NCBI GenBank assembly: GCA_051745635.1
Contig: JBNJEH010000018.1
Location: forward strand, 1 to 48,158
Origin: Brumimicrobium sp051745635
GTDB taxonomy: Bacteria > Bacteroidota > Bacteroidia > Flavobacteriales_D > Crocinitomicaceae
Reading direction: 5' to 3'
DNA: 48,158 nt
Shown here piece after piece: positions 40,337 through 48,158 of this stretch (its first letter is position 1; each line of letters opens with the position of its first letter). The translations under genes were made by a program, and so were the position numbers. The notes below the pieces were generated by a model that saw only the letters and a program-made list of their open reading frames with translations, made no database searches and was not told where the DNA came from.

Positions 40337-41005
40337 ATGAGCAAATCAGGTTTTTTTAATTCATCAATTGGACGAAAGTTCGCAATGGCGTTATCGGCGT
40401 TATTCCTTATGATCTTTCTGTTGCAGCACTTGACAATTAACTTTACAGCGGTTTTTAGCCCGGAAGCTTTTAATGAGCTTTCGCATTTTATGGGAACAAA
40501 TGTGGTGGTTCAGTTTATTGCACAGCCGATTCTGATCTTTGCTGTCGTATTTCACTTTGTTATGGGATTTATACTCGAGGCCCGCAATCGAGCTGCACGA
40601 CCCATAAGTTATAAGCGTAACGACGGAGGCGCGAATTCCAGCTGGATGTCCAGAAACATGATTTATTCAGGGTTAGTAATTCTCGCTTTCCTCGTACTTC
40701 ACTTTATTGATTTTTGGATTCCTGAAATGAACTATAAATACATCGAAATGAACGCGGCGGATCCCAATCGGTACTATCCGGAACTACTGCACAAATTTGA
40801 AAACCCTTATCGCGTAATTGCATATATCGTAGCGTTTATTCTGCTCGCATTGCATTTGTTACACGGTTTCGGATCAGCATTTCAGTCGATGGGTCAAAAC
40901 AATAAATACATCGACGGTTTGAAAAAATTCGGTGTGATTTATTCGATCGCCATCCCATTGGGATTCATTATCACAGCAGTTGTACTTTATATGAACGCAC
41001 ATTAA
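40337..41005 (+). CDS. sdhC: Succinate dehydrogenase/fumarate reductase cytochrome b subunit
   Basis: This is the 222-residue membrane anchor of complex II in the single-anchor, five-helix form (as in Wolinella/Bacillus) common in Bacteroidota; no sdhD is present. Helices lie at about 13-35 (FAMALSALFLMIFLLQHLTINF), 60-80 (FIAQPILIFAVVFHFVMGFIL), 105-127 (MIYSGLVILAFLVLHFIDFW), 158-178 (VIAYIVAFILLALHLLHGFG) and 195-218. Each of the first four carries a His (QHL, FHF, LHF, LHLLH) suited to ligate two b hemes. Electrons pass from SdhB to menaquinone. It is first in the operon; sdhA follows by 12 bp. Confidence 0.95.
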   Translation: MSKSGFFNSSIGRKFAMALSALFLMIFLLQHLTINFTAVFSPEAFNELSHFMGTNVVVQFIAQPILIFAVVFHFVMGFILEARNRAARPISYKRNDGGANSSWMSRNMIYSGLVILAFLVLHFIDFWIPEMNYKYIEMNAADPNRYYPELLHKFENPYRVIAYIVAFILLALHLLHGFGSAFQSMGQNNKYIDGLKKFGVIYSIAIPLGFIITAVVLYMNAH

Positions 41006-41017
41006 ATTTTTGAGACT

Positions 41018-43021
41018 ATGGCAACTTTAGATGCAAAAATACCAAAAGGACCACTCAAGGATAAGTGGACAAATCATAAGAACAACATTAATCTGGTCAA
41101 TCCAGCCAATAAACGAAATATTGACATCATTGTTGTAGGGACTGGCTTAGCTGGTGGTTCTGCGGCAGCGACCCTCTCAGAGCTCGGGTACAACGTGAAA
41201 GCTTTTTGTTTTCAGGATTCTCCGCGCCGCGCTCACTCGATTGCAGCGCAAGGAGGTATTAACGCAGCCAAAAATTATCAGGGCGATGGAGACTCCATCT
41301 ACCGTTTGTTTTACGATACGGTGAAGGGAGGCGATTATCGATCGAGAGAAGGGAATGTTTATCGCCTGGCTGAAGTTTCAGCGAACATTATTGACCAATG
41401 TGTTGCACAGGGTGTTCCTTTTGCGCGTGAATATGGAGGGCTGTTAGACAACCGTTCATTCGGAGGTGTACTCGTATCGCGTACGTTTTATGCGAAAGGG
41501 CAGACGGGACAGCAGCTTTTGCTCGGTGCTTATTCTGCTATGAATCGTCAAATTGGACGGGGAAAAATAAAAATGTACAACCGCCACGAAATGATGGATG
41601 TCGTTAAAGTGGACGGAAAAGCGCGCGGAATCATTGCACGAAATTTAGTGACTGGAGAGATTGAGCGCCACGGAGCTCATGCCGTAGTTGTTGGTTCTGG
41701 TGGGTACGGAAACATTTTCTTCTTATCCACAAACGCAATGGGAAGTAATGCCTCTGCAGCGTGGAAAATTCACAAGAAAGGCGCTTATTTTGCTAACCCG
41801 TGTTTCACGCAGATCCACCCGACATGTATTCCCGTTTCGGGCGATCTTCAGGCGAAATTGACACTGATGTCGGAGTCGCTGCGCAATGACGGTCGTATAT
41901 GGGTGCCCAAGAAAAAAGAAGATGTAGAGGCGATTCGATCAGGAAAATTGCGCCCTACACAGATCAAAGAAGAAGATCGCGATTATTACCTGGAACGACG
42001 ATACCCTGCTTTTGGTAACCTCGTTCCGCGTGATGTGGCTTCGCGCGCCGCTAAAGAGCGATGTGATGCCGGCTTTGGTGTAAATCAAACGGGCGAGGCA
42101 GTATACCTGGATTTCTCTTCTGCCATAGAGCGATATGGTAAGGAATCAGCACACGTCAAAGGGATGGACGAAAATGATAAAGCGCTCATTCAGAAGCTCG
42201 GTAAAGAAGCTGTGGCAAATAAATATGGAAACCTTTTCCAGATGTACGAGAAAATCGTCGATGAGAACCCTTATGAGACACCAATGATGATTTATCCTGC
42301 CGTTCACTACACGATGGGCGGAATCTGGGTCGATTATAATTTAATGACTACAGTTCCCGGACTTTATGCAATTGGAGAAGCTAATTTTTCTGATCATGGC
42401 GCCAACCGCCTCGGAGCTTCTGCACTGATGCAGGGCTTGGCCGATGGTTATTTTGTATTGCCTTACACGATTGGAGATTACCTTTCTGGTGACATCCGTA
42501 CGGGTGCAATTTCGACCGAAACAAAAGAGTTTGAGGAGGCGGAAAAAGAAGTTGTCGAGCGACTGGATTATTTTGTTAACAACAAAGGTGAAAAGCCCGT
42601 TGACTATTACCACAAGCGCCTTGGAAAGATCATGTGGAACAAATGCGGAATGTCCAGAAATGCTGAGACGTTGAAATCTGCCATAGATGAAATCAAAGCA
42701 CTCCGCGAAGAATTCTGGAAGGGCGTTCGCGTGCCTGGAACGCGCAATGAGTTTAACGAAGAATTAGCGAAAGCCGGACGCGTTGCCGACTTTATGGAGT
42801 TGGGAGAACTCTTTGCCAAAGATGCGCTCGAACGTGAGGAATCATGTGGCGGTCACTTTAGAGAAGAATCTCAAACAGAAGAAGGCGAGGCGAAGCGCGA
42901 CGATGAAAACTTTAAATACGTAGCGGCGTGGGAATATAAGGGTGAACCTAGCCAAGCCGTTTTGCATAAAGAAGATCTTGTTTACGAAAATATTGAGTTG
43001 AAAACGAGAAGTTACAAATAA
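41018..43021 (+). CDS. sdhA: Succinate dehydrogenase/fumarate reductase flavoprotein subunit
   Basis: The 667-residue catalytic subunit oxidises succinate to fumarate with covalently bound FAD. IIVVGTGLAGGSAAATL (about 36-52) is the FAD dinucleotide fold. HSIAAQGGINAAKNY holds the FAD-linking His. CFTQIHPTCIPVSG and RYPAFGNLVPRDVASRA are active-site segments with the proton-relay and substrate Arg/His. VHYTMGGIWVDYN and GEANFSDHGANRLGASALMQGLADG are also standard. The length matches the long Bacteroidota type. sdhB starts 54 bp downstream. The complex acts in the TCA cycle and the respiratory chain. Confidence 0.97.
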   Translation: MATLDAKIPKGPLKDKWTNHKNNINLVNPANKRNIDIIVVGTGLAGGSAAATLSELGYNVKAFCFQDSPRRAHSIAAQGGINAAKNYQGDGDSIYRLFYDTVKGGDYRSREGNVYRLAEVSANIIDQCVAQGVPFAREYGGLLDNRSFGGVLVSRTFYAKGQTGQQLLLGAYSAMNRQIGRGKIKMYNRHEMMDVVKVDGKARGIIARNLVTGEIERHGAHAVVVGSGGYGNIFFLSTNAMGSNASAAWKIHKKGAYFANPCFTQIHPTCIPVSGDLQAKLTLMSESLRNDGRIWVPKKKEDVEAIRSGKLRPTQIKEEDRDYYLERRYPAFGNLVPRDVASRAAKERCDAGFGVNQTGEAVYLDFSSAIERYGKESAHVKGMDENDKALIQKLGKEAVANKYGNLFQMYEKIVDENPYETPMMIYPAVHYTMGGIWVDYNLMTTVPGLYAIGEANFSDHGANRLGASALMQGLADGYFVLPYTIGDYLSGDIRTGAISTETKEFEEAEKEVVERLDYFVNNKGEKPVDYYHKRLGKIMWNKCGMSRNAETLKSAIDEIKALREEFWKGVRVPGTRNEFNEELAKAGRVADFMELGELFAKDALEREESCGGHFREESQTEEGEAKRDDENFKYVAAWEYKGEPSQAVLHKEDLVYENIELKTRSYK

Positions 43022-43075
43022 AAAATTCAGGACAGTAGCTATTGAACTGTTCGTCGAATGATAAAAGATGAAGCT

Positions 43076-43828
43076 ATGAATTTGACATTAAAAATATGGC
43101 GACAAAAAGATTCCAATTCAAAGGGAAAAATGGTCGATTATCCCATTAGTGATATTTCACCGGATATGTCATTCCTGGAGATGCTGGACGTCTTAAATAA
43201 TCAATTGATAGAAAAAGGCGAAGAACCAGTTGCTTTTGACCACGATTGCCGGGAGGGCATTTGCGGGATGTGCTCGCTCTACATCAATGGAGAAGCACAT
43301 GGACCAGATCGTGGCGTTACAACTTGTCAATTGCACATGCGTAAATTTAAGGACGGAGACACTATTTATATTGAGCCTTTCCGTGCAAAGGCGTTTCCTG
43401 TGGTTAAAGATTTGGCGGTAGACAGAAGTGCTTTTGATCGCATCCAACACGCGGGAGGTTACATTTCTGTAAATACTTCTGGTAATACGCAGGATGCCAA
43501 TTCGCTTCCTATTCAGAAAGAACATGCGGATCGCGCATTCGATGCGGCTACTTGTATTGGTTGTGGAGCCTGTGTAGCATCCTGTAAGAACAGTTCAGCA
43601 ATGCTGTATGTTTCTGCGAAAGTTTCTCAATATGCACTGTTACCTCAAGGTCAGGTAGAAGCGCAGGAACGTGTTCAAAACATGGTCAATCAGATGGATG
43701 CCGAAGGATTTGGAAATTGTTCAAATACTGGAGCTTGTGAAGTGGAGTGTCCGAAAGGCATTTCTCTTGAAAATATAGCGCGTATGAATCGCGAATACTT
43801 TAAAGCGAAGGCTTCGACGAAAGATTAA
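43076..43828 (+). CDS. sdhB: Succinate dehydrogenase/fumarate reductase iron-sulfur subunit
   Basis: SdhB carries electrons from FAD in SdhA to the heme/quinone site in SdhC. From the ATG at 43076 (MNLTLKIWRQ, the usual Bacteroidota start) it has 250 residues; an in-frame ATG at 43058 adds six. The [2Fe-2S] ligands are Cys58, Cys63, Cys66 (CREGICGMC) and Cys84. The other two clusters use Cys160, Cys163, Cys166, Cys170 (CIGCGACVASC) and Cys215, Cys221, Cys225 (CSNTGACEVECPKG). It is the last gene of sdhCAB and is followed by a strong terminator. Confidence 0.96.
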   Translation: MNLTLKIWRQKDSNSKGKMVDYPISDISPDMSFLEMLDVLNNQLIEKGEEPVAFDHDCREGICGMCSLYINGEAHGPDRGVTTCQLHMRKFKDGDTIYIEPFRAKAFPVVKDLAVDRSAFDRIQHAGGYISVNTSGNTQDANSLPIQKEHADRAFDAATCIGCGACVASCKNSSAMLYVSAKVSQYALLPQGQVEAQERVQNMVNQMDAEGFGNCSNTGACEVECPKGISLENIARMNREYFKAKASTKD

Positions 43829-43849
43829 ATCGAATTTTCCCAACAACAG

Positions 43850-43878
43850 AAAAGACAAGTTAACGCTTGTCTTTTTTT
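43850..43878 (+). terminator. Strong intrinsic terminator after sdhCAB
   Basis: AAAAGACAAG (43850-43859) and CTTGTCTTTT (43866-43875) form a perfect ten-base-pair stem with loop TTAACG, and T residues continue to 43878. The remaining about 140 bp up to the convergent kinase gene show no further feature. Confidence 0.88.
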
Positions 43879-44016
43879 ATTCCTGAAAAAAGGGTGACCA
43901 TTGAGATTTGATTCTGCTTGCGCGACGAATCTTTTGTCAGTTGTACTGGATCAAAAAAACTTCACAACAGAGCTCCTTAAAAGTTAAAACGACGCAGTAC
44001 ATTTTTCTGTAAGACA

Positions 44017-47000
44017 TTAAGTTGACCCGTGCGAGCTCGAGCCCTTTTTGGGCAATTCAATATGGAAGGTCGTTCCTTTACCTTCAACGGTATCAAACCA
44101 AATTTCACCGTTGTGATTACTGATGATTTGCTTGACCATAGCCAGACCGAGACCCGTCCCCGTACTTTTCGTTGTGAAATTTGGAACGAATATTTTATTT
44201 TCAATGGCTGATGGAATACCTTTTCCGTAGTCTTTTACGGAGATGTGAAAATGCTGTTCTTTTTCACGAAACCCAATTTCTATCTCAATGATGGATGTAT
44301 CCTCACTTGCCTGAATAGCATTTTTCAGTAAGTTGTTAAATACGCGTACCAATAAGTCTTTATCGGCAAACACCAGGGCGGTAAGGTTCTCAGGTTTCGA
44401 AAATTGAATGTTGACGTGTTCCGAAGCATAAAGATCAGTCATGTGTTCCAAAAGCGGAATGAGGTCGAGTTCTTCTTCGTTGGCTTTGGGCATTTTTGCG
44501 AAATTGGAAAATTCGTTGGCAATTTTAGTGAGTGCATCGATCTGCTCCACCAGAGAAGTCGCTATTTTTTGAATTTTTTCCTCGGCTTTGGGATCATCGG
44601 GAGAAAAAGACCGCTCAAAATGCTGCAGGCTTAAACGCATCGGGGTCAAAGGATTTTTTATTTCGTGCGCCACTTGTTTGGCCATTTCCCGCCACGCGGT
44701 TTCGCGTTCACTTCTCGCCAATTGCATAGCCTTTAATTCGAGCTCTGCCAGTTTTTCATTATAGTCCTTTACGAGCGCTCCGATTTCATCGTCACCTTTG
44801 TAGTCGATGGGCTGATTCATCGCTCCCAGTTCAACTTTTCGGAAGCTTTCCTGGATGAGGCGAAGCGGTTTAGTGATCCATCCCGACACGAAAATTGCGA
44901 TCACCACTGTAATTACGAGTAGGAGAACGGCAATGTTAATAATAGCGACTACGAAGTCGTTGATCTGTTTCTCGAAGGCATTTTGTTTGGCAAAGTGCTG
45001 CAGATTCAAATGCCCCAGTAATTTGCCACTGCTGTTCTCAAAAGGAACATAGGCAGAGAGGTAGCTGAGCTCCCCCATGGTTTCGCGGTGGACAAATTCA
45101 CTTCTGTTTTCGATCGATAAGGCAGCAAAAGCATTATGATTCATTTGGCGTGAACTAATTCCCTTTTGATACAATTTGGGTTGAGAAGTCGCCAATAATC
45201 GACCAGAAGGTGCGTAGAGGTTGATATCTGTCACAAAAACATTGGAGAATTTTTTCAAAATGTAATTCATATAATCGCCCAGTACAACGGCGTCAAGGGT
45301 GTCTTTATCGCCCAGTTTTTGTCCCACTTCCGTTTCTACAGATGCAACGCGTTCTTTAAGGTTTTCCAACGTGTAGGTGTTGTATTGGCGTTTAACGTAT
45401 CGACCCGCAACGACGGCAAAAATAATAAAGGAAGTTACAGCTATGCCGACCATAATGAGTTGAATTCTAAAGGAGAGCGGCCAGTTCCACCAGCTTTTTG
45501 AATGGGAAAATTGTGCAATTAAAGCGACTAACCCGCTAAAAACACCAAAAAACAGGAAGAGATACGAAAAAGTAGTCAACTTAGCTACCACGCGTTTTTG
45601 AGGTTTAGAAATGACTACTACTTGATCATTTCCCTGCGTTTGCATCAAGTGACTCATCTCATCACGCTGCATGAATCCGTCTTTTTCACCGAGCTGCTCA
45701 ACGAGGGCCTCTCGCGAGGTGGGGTAGTTGTAATTGCCAAAACGCATGACTAATTTATCGCCCGAGTAGCGCGCTATGGAATATTCTGCTAAATCATCGA
45801 GCGCATAAGATTTTTCATTCATAAGCAATCTGGGAAAACCAATGTGTTCAGGTATTTTTTTGGAGCGGAACAATATATAGAAGGAGTAATTCTCATCATA
45901 CTTGTTCCTTAATGTATCGCTGGAGATATAACTCAATTGATTGACATAATCATCAACGTAGAACAAATTGTCGGCAATTTCAGAAGGGCGGGTATGCGTT
46001 TCGATCAAGTCATCTAACTCGGGTTTTGAGCGGGTTTGTTTGTTGGCATAATTCACAACAACTTCTCCATTTTCGTCGAAAAAATAGTATTCCATCTCGT
46101 AGCGTTCCCAGAAGTCACCAAAACAACATTCTTCGAGCGCCAGGGCGAACTCGGAGGCAGCGTATTCCTCGGCGCGATGCACAATGCTTCGAAAGGCTTC
46201 GGATGATTTTAATGCTTTCAGGGTTGATTGGAATTCCAGCTCCATGGTAGGATTTTGATCGCTGATTAATTGGTTGGCGTAGAGTTCTCTTTTTTGATGC
46301 TCATTGGACTGATTGCTTTCAAAAAGTATAAATGCTCCGTAGAAACTGAGTACTGCCAGAATTAAGAGCTGAAAACGCAACTGTTGCAAAGAAAACCTTC
46401 TGCCGATAATATAAAAGAGCAAGGCGTTGAGCAAAATTGGCCAGAGTGCGTTGTAAATGTTTTTTTGAAAGAGAAAAATCTCCAGCAGAAAATACAAACT
46501 GCTGGACAAAAACCAAATGATCGTCAATGCTGTCAGACGCGTATTTCCATCGATTAGTTTTTCGATGATTCGTCGCGCCAATAAATAATAGAGTAAAAAA
46601 AGCGCGGCAGGAACCAACAGCGCAACTAAGGAATGAATAGACAAAGAGAATACCTCATCGATGACCAGCGATATTGAGCTATTCAACACCAGTGATTCGA
46701 ACAATACACTCACAAAATACGAGAAGGGAAATAAGGCGAGATAAAGTACAATATAGAGTCCTTCTGAGAATTTCGTAATCGATCGCTCTCTTTTGAGATG
46801 TGATAATATCCACCAGCCGTCAACTACAATGATCAATAAGGTAAGCACGAGACTTCCCAGGTTGGGAAACCACACAGAGCTCGCATATAGGTTGGGGTCG
46901 AAGAGTTCGAAGTTGGCAAACAAAGCGGTCCAGTTTAAATGAACCTCCATAAATCGCAATGCCAAAATCGCCACGGGAAAAACAAAAATTAACCAGCGAT

Positions 47001-47694
47001 GCGTTGATGTAAAACGCATTAGAAAGCATCCGAGCGCAATAAATGCGGAGACATAACCAAAAGCATAGAATAGGAAAATGAGTAACTCTTCTCCTGTGGA
47101 AAGGGCGGTTTTTTGATCAAATTTGACGTAGAACAGTGTTTTGTTTTGATGGGTAATTGGCTGAAAACCCTGCGCTGGTTGTAAACTGAATTCCGTACTG
47201 CGCTGAATATTTATCCAGTCGGTGAGTTTATTTTGAAGGTCATCGTTTTCAAAATAGTAATCGTGCTGCAGTTTTGTGCTGACATATAAATCGAGGTCGT
47301 ATTTCTTTTGGTGGGTAACGAGATAATAACCGTTTGACAGCTGCACCACTTCTGAAGAGGAGTTGATAAGATTTGTCCGCATAACTTCTTCTACGGGTAA
47401 CACATTGTTGTTCCAGAACACCAGTGTATCTTCCTGAGCAATGTTCACCAAAAAATCGGACGTTCGATTAAGTGTAGAAGACCACAAGGCGCTATTGGAT
47501 TGTTCGGCTACTTCAGTGTGCAAAACACCGGCGTAAGATTCTTGCTTTTCGATGAGCTCTTCTAGGGCTTCCTCAATTTCAATCCGGGTGTCAACCTCGT
47601 CAAATGAATGCATCCAAATAAACAGCATCCACGAGCAGACAATGCTGATAATTGCTGTGAATAGCCATAAAAAATAATGCTTACGATACCACAT
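44017..47694 (-). CDS. Large NtrY-like sensor histidine kinase with many membrane segments
   Basis: The 1225-residue protein starts with a membrane helix (about 8-27) and a first extracytoplasmic region (about 28-205). A polytopic block of about eight helices follows (about 210-460; for example LLIFLFYAFGYVSAFIALGCFL, LVALLVPAALFLLYYLLA). A second extracytoplasmic domain (about 470-720), two more helices flanking a third sensor region (about 730-930), and HAMP (about 930-985) come next. The dimerisation domain has VAHEIKNPLTPMRLSLQHFE with phospho-acceptor His1010. The ATPase domain has NNLLKNAIQAS, VKDYGKGIP and TGLGLAMVK. The kinase core resembles NtrY, the usual partner of NtrC-type sigma-54 activators, one of which lies at 17794. 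The signal is unknown. It follows the uridine kinase-like gene by 14 bp. Confidence 0.92.
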   Translation of the reverse strand: MWYRKHYFLWLFTAIISIVCSWMLFIWMHSFDEVDTRIEIEEALEELIEKQESYAGVLHTEVAEQSNSALWSSTLNRTSDFLVNIAQEDTLVFWNNNVLPVEEVMRTNLINSSSEVVQLSNGYYLVTHQKKYDLDLYVSTKLQHDYYFENDDLQNKLTDWINIQRSTEFSLQPAQGFQPITHQNKTLFYVKFDQKTALSTGEELLIFLFYAFGYVSAFIALGCFLMRFTSTHRWLIFVFPVAILALRFMEVHLNWTALFANFELFDPNLYASSVWFPNLGSLVLTLLIIVVDGWWILSHLKRERSITKFSEGLYIVLYLALFPFSYFVSVLFESLVLNSSISLVIDEVFSLSIHSLVALLVPAALFLLYYLLARRIIEKLIDGNTRLTALTIIWFLSSSLYFLLEIFLFQKNIYNALWPILLNALLFYIIGRRFSLQQLRFQLLILAVLSFYGAFILFESNQSNEHQKRELYANQLISDQNPTMELEFQSTLKALKSSEAFRSIVHRAEEYAASEFALALEECCFGDFWERYEMEYYFFDENGEVVVNYANKQTRSKPELDDLIETHTRPSEIADNLFYVDDYVNQLSYISSDTLRNKYDENYSFYILFRSKKIPEHIGFPRLLMNEKSYALDDLAEYSIARYSGDKLVMRFGNYNYPTSREALVEQLGEKDGFMQRDEMSHLMQTQGNDQVVVISKPQKRVVAKLTTFSYLFLFFGVFSGLVALIAQFSHSKSWWNWPLSFRIQLIMVGIAVTSFIIFAVVAGRYVKRQYNTYTLENLKERVASVETEVGQKLGDKDTLDAVVLGDYMNYILKKFSNVFVTDINLYAPSGRLLATSQPKLYQKGISSRQMNHNAFAALSIENRSEFVHRETMGELSYLSAYVPFENSSGKLLGHLNLQHFAKQNAFEKQINDFVVAIINIAVLLLVITVVIAIFVSGWITKPLRLIQESFRKVELGAMNQPIDYKGDDEIGALVKDYNEKLAELELKAMQLARSERETAWREMAKQVAHEIKNPLTPMRLSLQHFERSFSPDDPKAEEKIQKIATSLVEQIDALTKIANEFSNFAKMPKANEEELDLIPLLEHMTDLYASEHVNIQFSKPENLTALVFADKDLLVRVFNNLLKNAIQASEDTSIIEIEIGFREKEQHFHISVKDYGKGIPSAIENKIFVPNFTTKSTGTGLGLAMVKQIISNHNGEIWFDTVEGKGTTFHIELPKKGSSSHGST

Positions 47695-47708
47695 TTCCTG
47701 CTTCAGTG

Positions 47709-48158
47709 TTAACTATTCTGCTCATTGCGATTAATAGGTAAAATTGGTTCCAGTGTACTTTTTAAACGGTCGAAATCGCTTTCTGATCGACTATCGTTGT
47801 GATAAATAAAGTCAGCTTTCGTTTCGTGCGGCGCCAAATAATTGTTGTAACAGGGAACGACGTGATGATCCCATTGGTAAATAATTTCGTCGCGCGAATA
47901 TCCTCTCGATTCCTGATCGCGATAGATCCGTCGGTCGAGTTGGATACTGGGATCCACATCAACAAAAATGCTAAAGTCCAGCAGTTGATGGACCTGCTCG
48001 TATTCAAATACGAACAACCCTTCAACGATGATTAAAGCAGAGGGTTCAATCGTAATTAAAACGTGTTTGTTCCCGGCATTGAACTGGTACTCAAAAACCT
48101 CGATACTTTCGCCATTAATGAGCCGCTGAAGATCGTCCACCAACTGTTCGCGATTAAG
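47709..48158 (-). CDS. Uridine kinase-like P-loop kinase (5' part cut by window edge)
   Basis: The minus-strand frame is open to the window edge (LNREQLVDDLQRLINGES...), so the start and the Walker A region are outside; 149 codons are visible. SALIIVEGLFVFEYEQVHQLLDFSIFVDVDPSIQLDRRIYRD matches the core of uridine kinase/phosphoribulokinase-type enzymes. In that family the Glu-Gly pair and the LDRRIxRD Arg cluster bind nucleotide and phosphate. ALIIVEG and the preceding FEYQF correspond to the usual nucleoside-binding strand. The likely reaction is ATP-dependent phosphorylation of uridine or cytidine, but the substrate-specific part is partly missing. It is upstream of, and probably co-transcribed with, the large sensor kinase. 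Confidence 0.8.
   Translation of the reverse strand, partial: LNREQLVDDLQRLINGESIEVFEYQFNAGNKHVLITIEPSALIIVEGLFVFEYEQVHQLLDFSIFVDVDPSIQLDRRIYRDQESRGYSRDEIIYQWDHHVVPCYNNYLAPHETKADFIYHNDSRSESDFDRLKSTLEPILPINRNEQNS

Overview
This window comes from a member of the Bacteroidota, most likely Flavobacteriales. The evidence is the type IX secretion (T9SS) translocon gene sprA in the block maeB-ruvA-sprA, three proteins with C-terminal T9SS sorting domains, HmuY-family proteins, a three-gene sdhCAB set of the Bacteroidota type, and promoters of the form TTG-N18..22-TAnnTTTG. No rRNA, tRNA, insertion sequence, phage gene or CRISPR array was seen. The gene content is chromosomal and densely packed. | Layout. 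1-10.8 kb, minus strand: maeB, ruvA and sprA in one tight operon, followed by a GNAT acetyltransferase cut by the left edge. 11.0-12.5 kb: a sirtuin-type deacylase converging on a small T9SS cargo protein across a bidirectional terminator. 12.7-17.7 kb, plus strand: a T9SS-secreted multidomain thioredoxin-fold protein, then TlpA, a DUF6029-like outer-membrane protein and an Omp28-like lipoprotein, which together look like a cell-envelope redox or secretion cassette. 17.8-20.5 kb: a sigma-54 activator lacking a DNA-binding domain, pth and a fructosamine kinase-like gene. 20.5-25.6 kb, minus strand: a five-gene operon of ridA-like, TPR membrane protein, msrC, an Ig-like lipoprotein and a TPR histidine kinase. 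| 25.6-32.0 kb, plus strand: a probable heme/iron acquisition operon containing a secreted HmuY-like protein, a DUF6607-like protein, a DoxX-like membrane protein, a TonB-dependent receptor and an HmuY-like lipoprotein. It is preceded by a perfect 13-bp inverted repeat that abuts the promoter. 32.0-38.3 kb: an orphan gene, an MsbA-like ABC exporter, cvpA, a small outer-membrane protein, an RDD protein, rsmI and an NAD(P)H:quinone oxidoreductase-like gene. | 38.3-40.1 kb: an AAA/DUF4143 ATPase with a winged-helix C-terminus, preceded by three direct repeats at an exact 33-bp period. 40.3-43.8 kb: succinate dehydrogenase sdhCAB ending in a strong terminator. 44.0-48.2 kb, minus strand: a 1225-residue NtrY-like sensor kinase and a uridine kinase-like gene cut by the right edge. 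| The most promising leads are the heme locus with its operator-like palindrome, the 33-bp-periodic repeats in front of the ATPase, the envelope redox cassette, and a pair of genes whose -7 boxes sit so close to the ATG that leaderless transcripts are predicted. All functional statements come from motif recognition and context; no database search was run.
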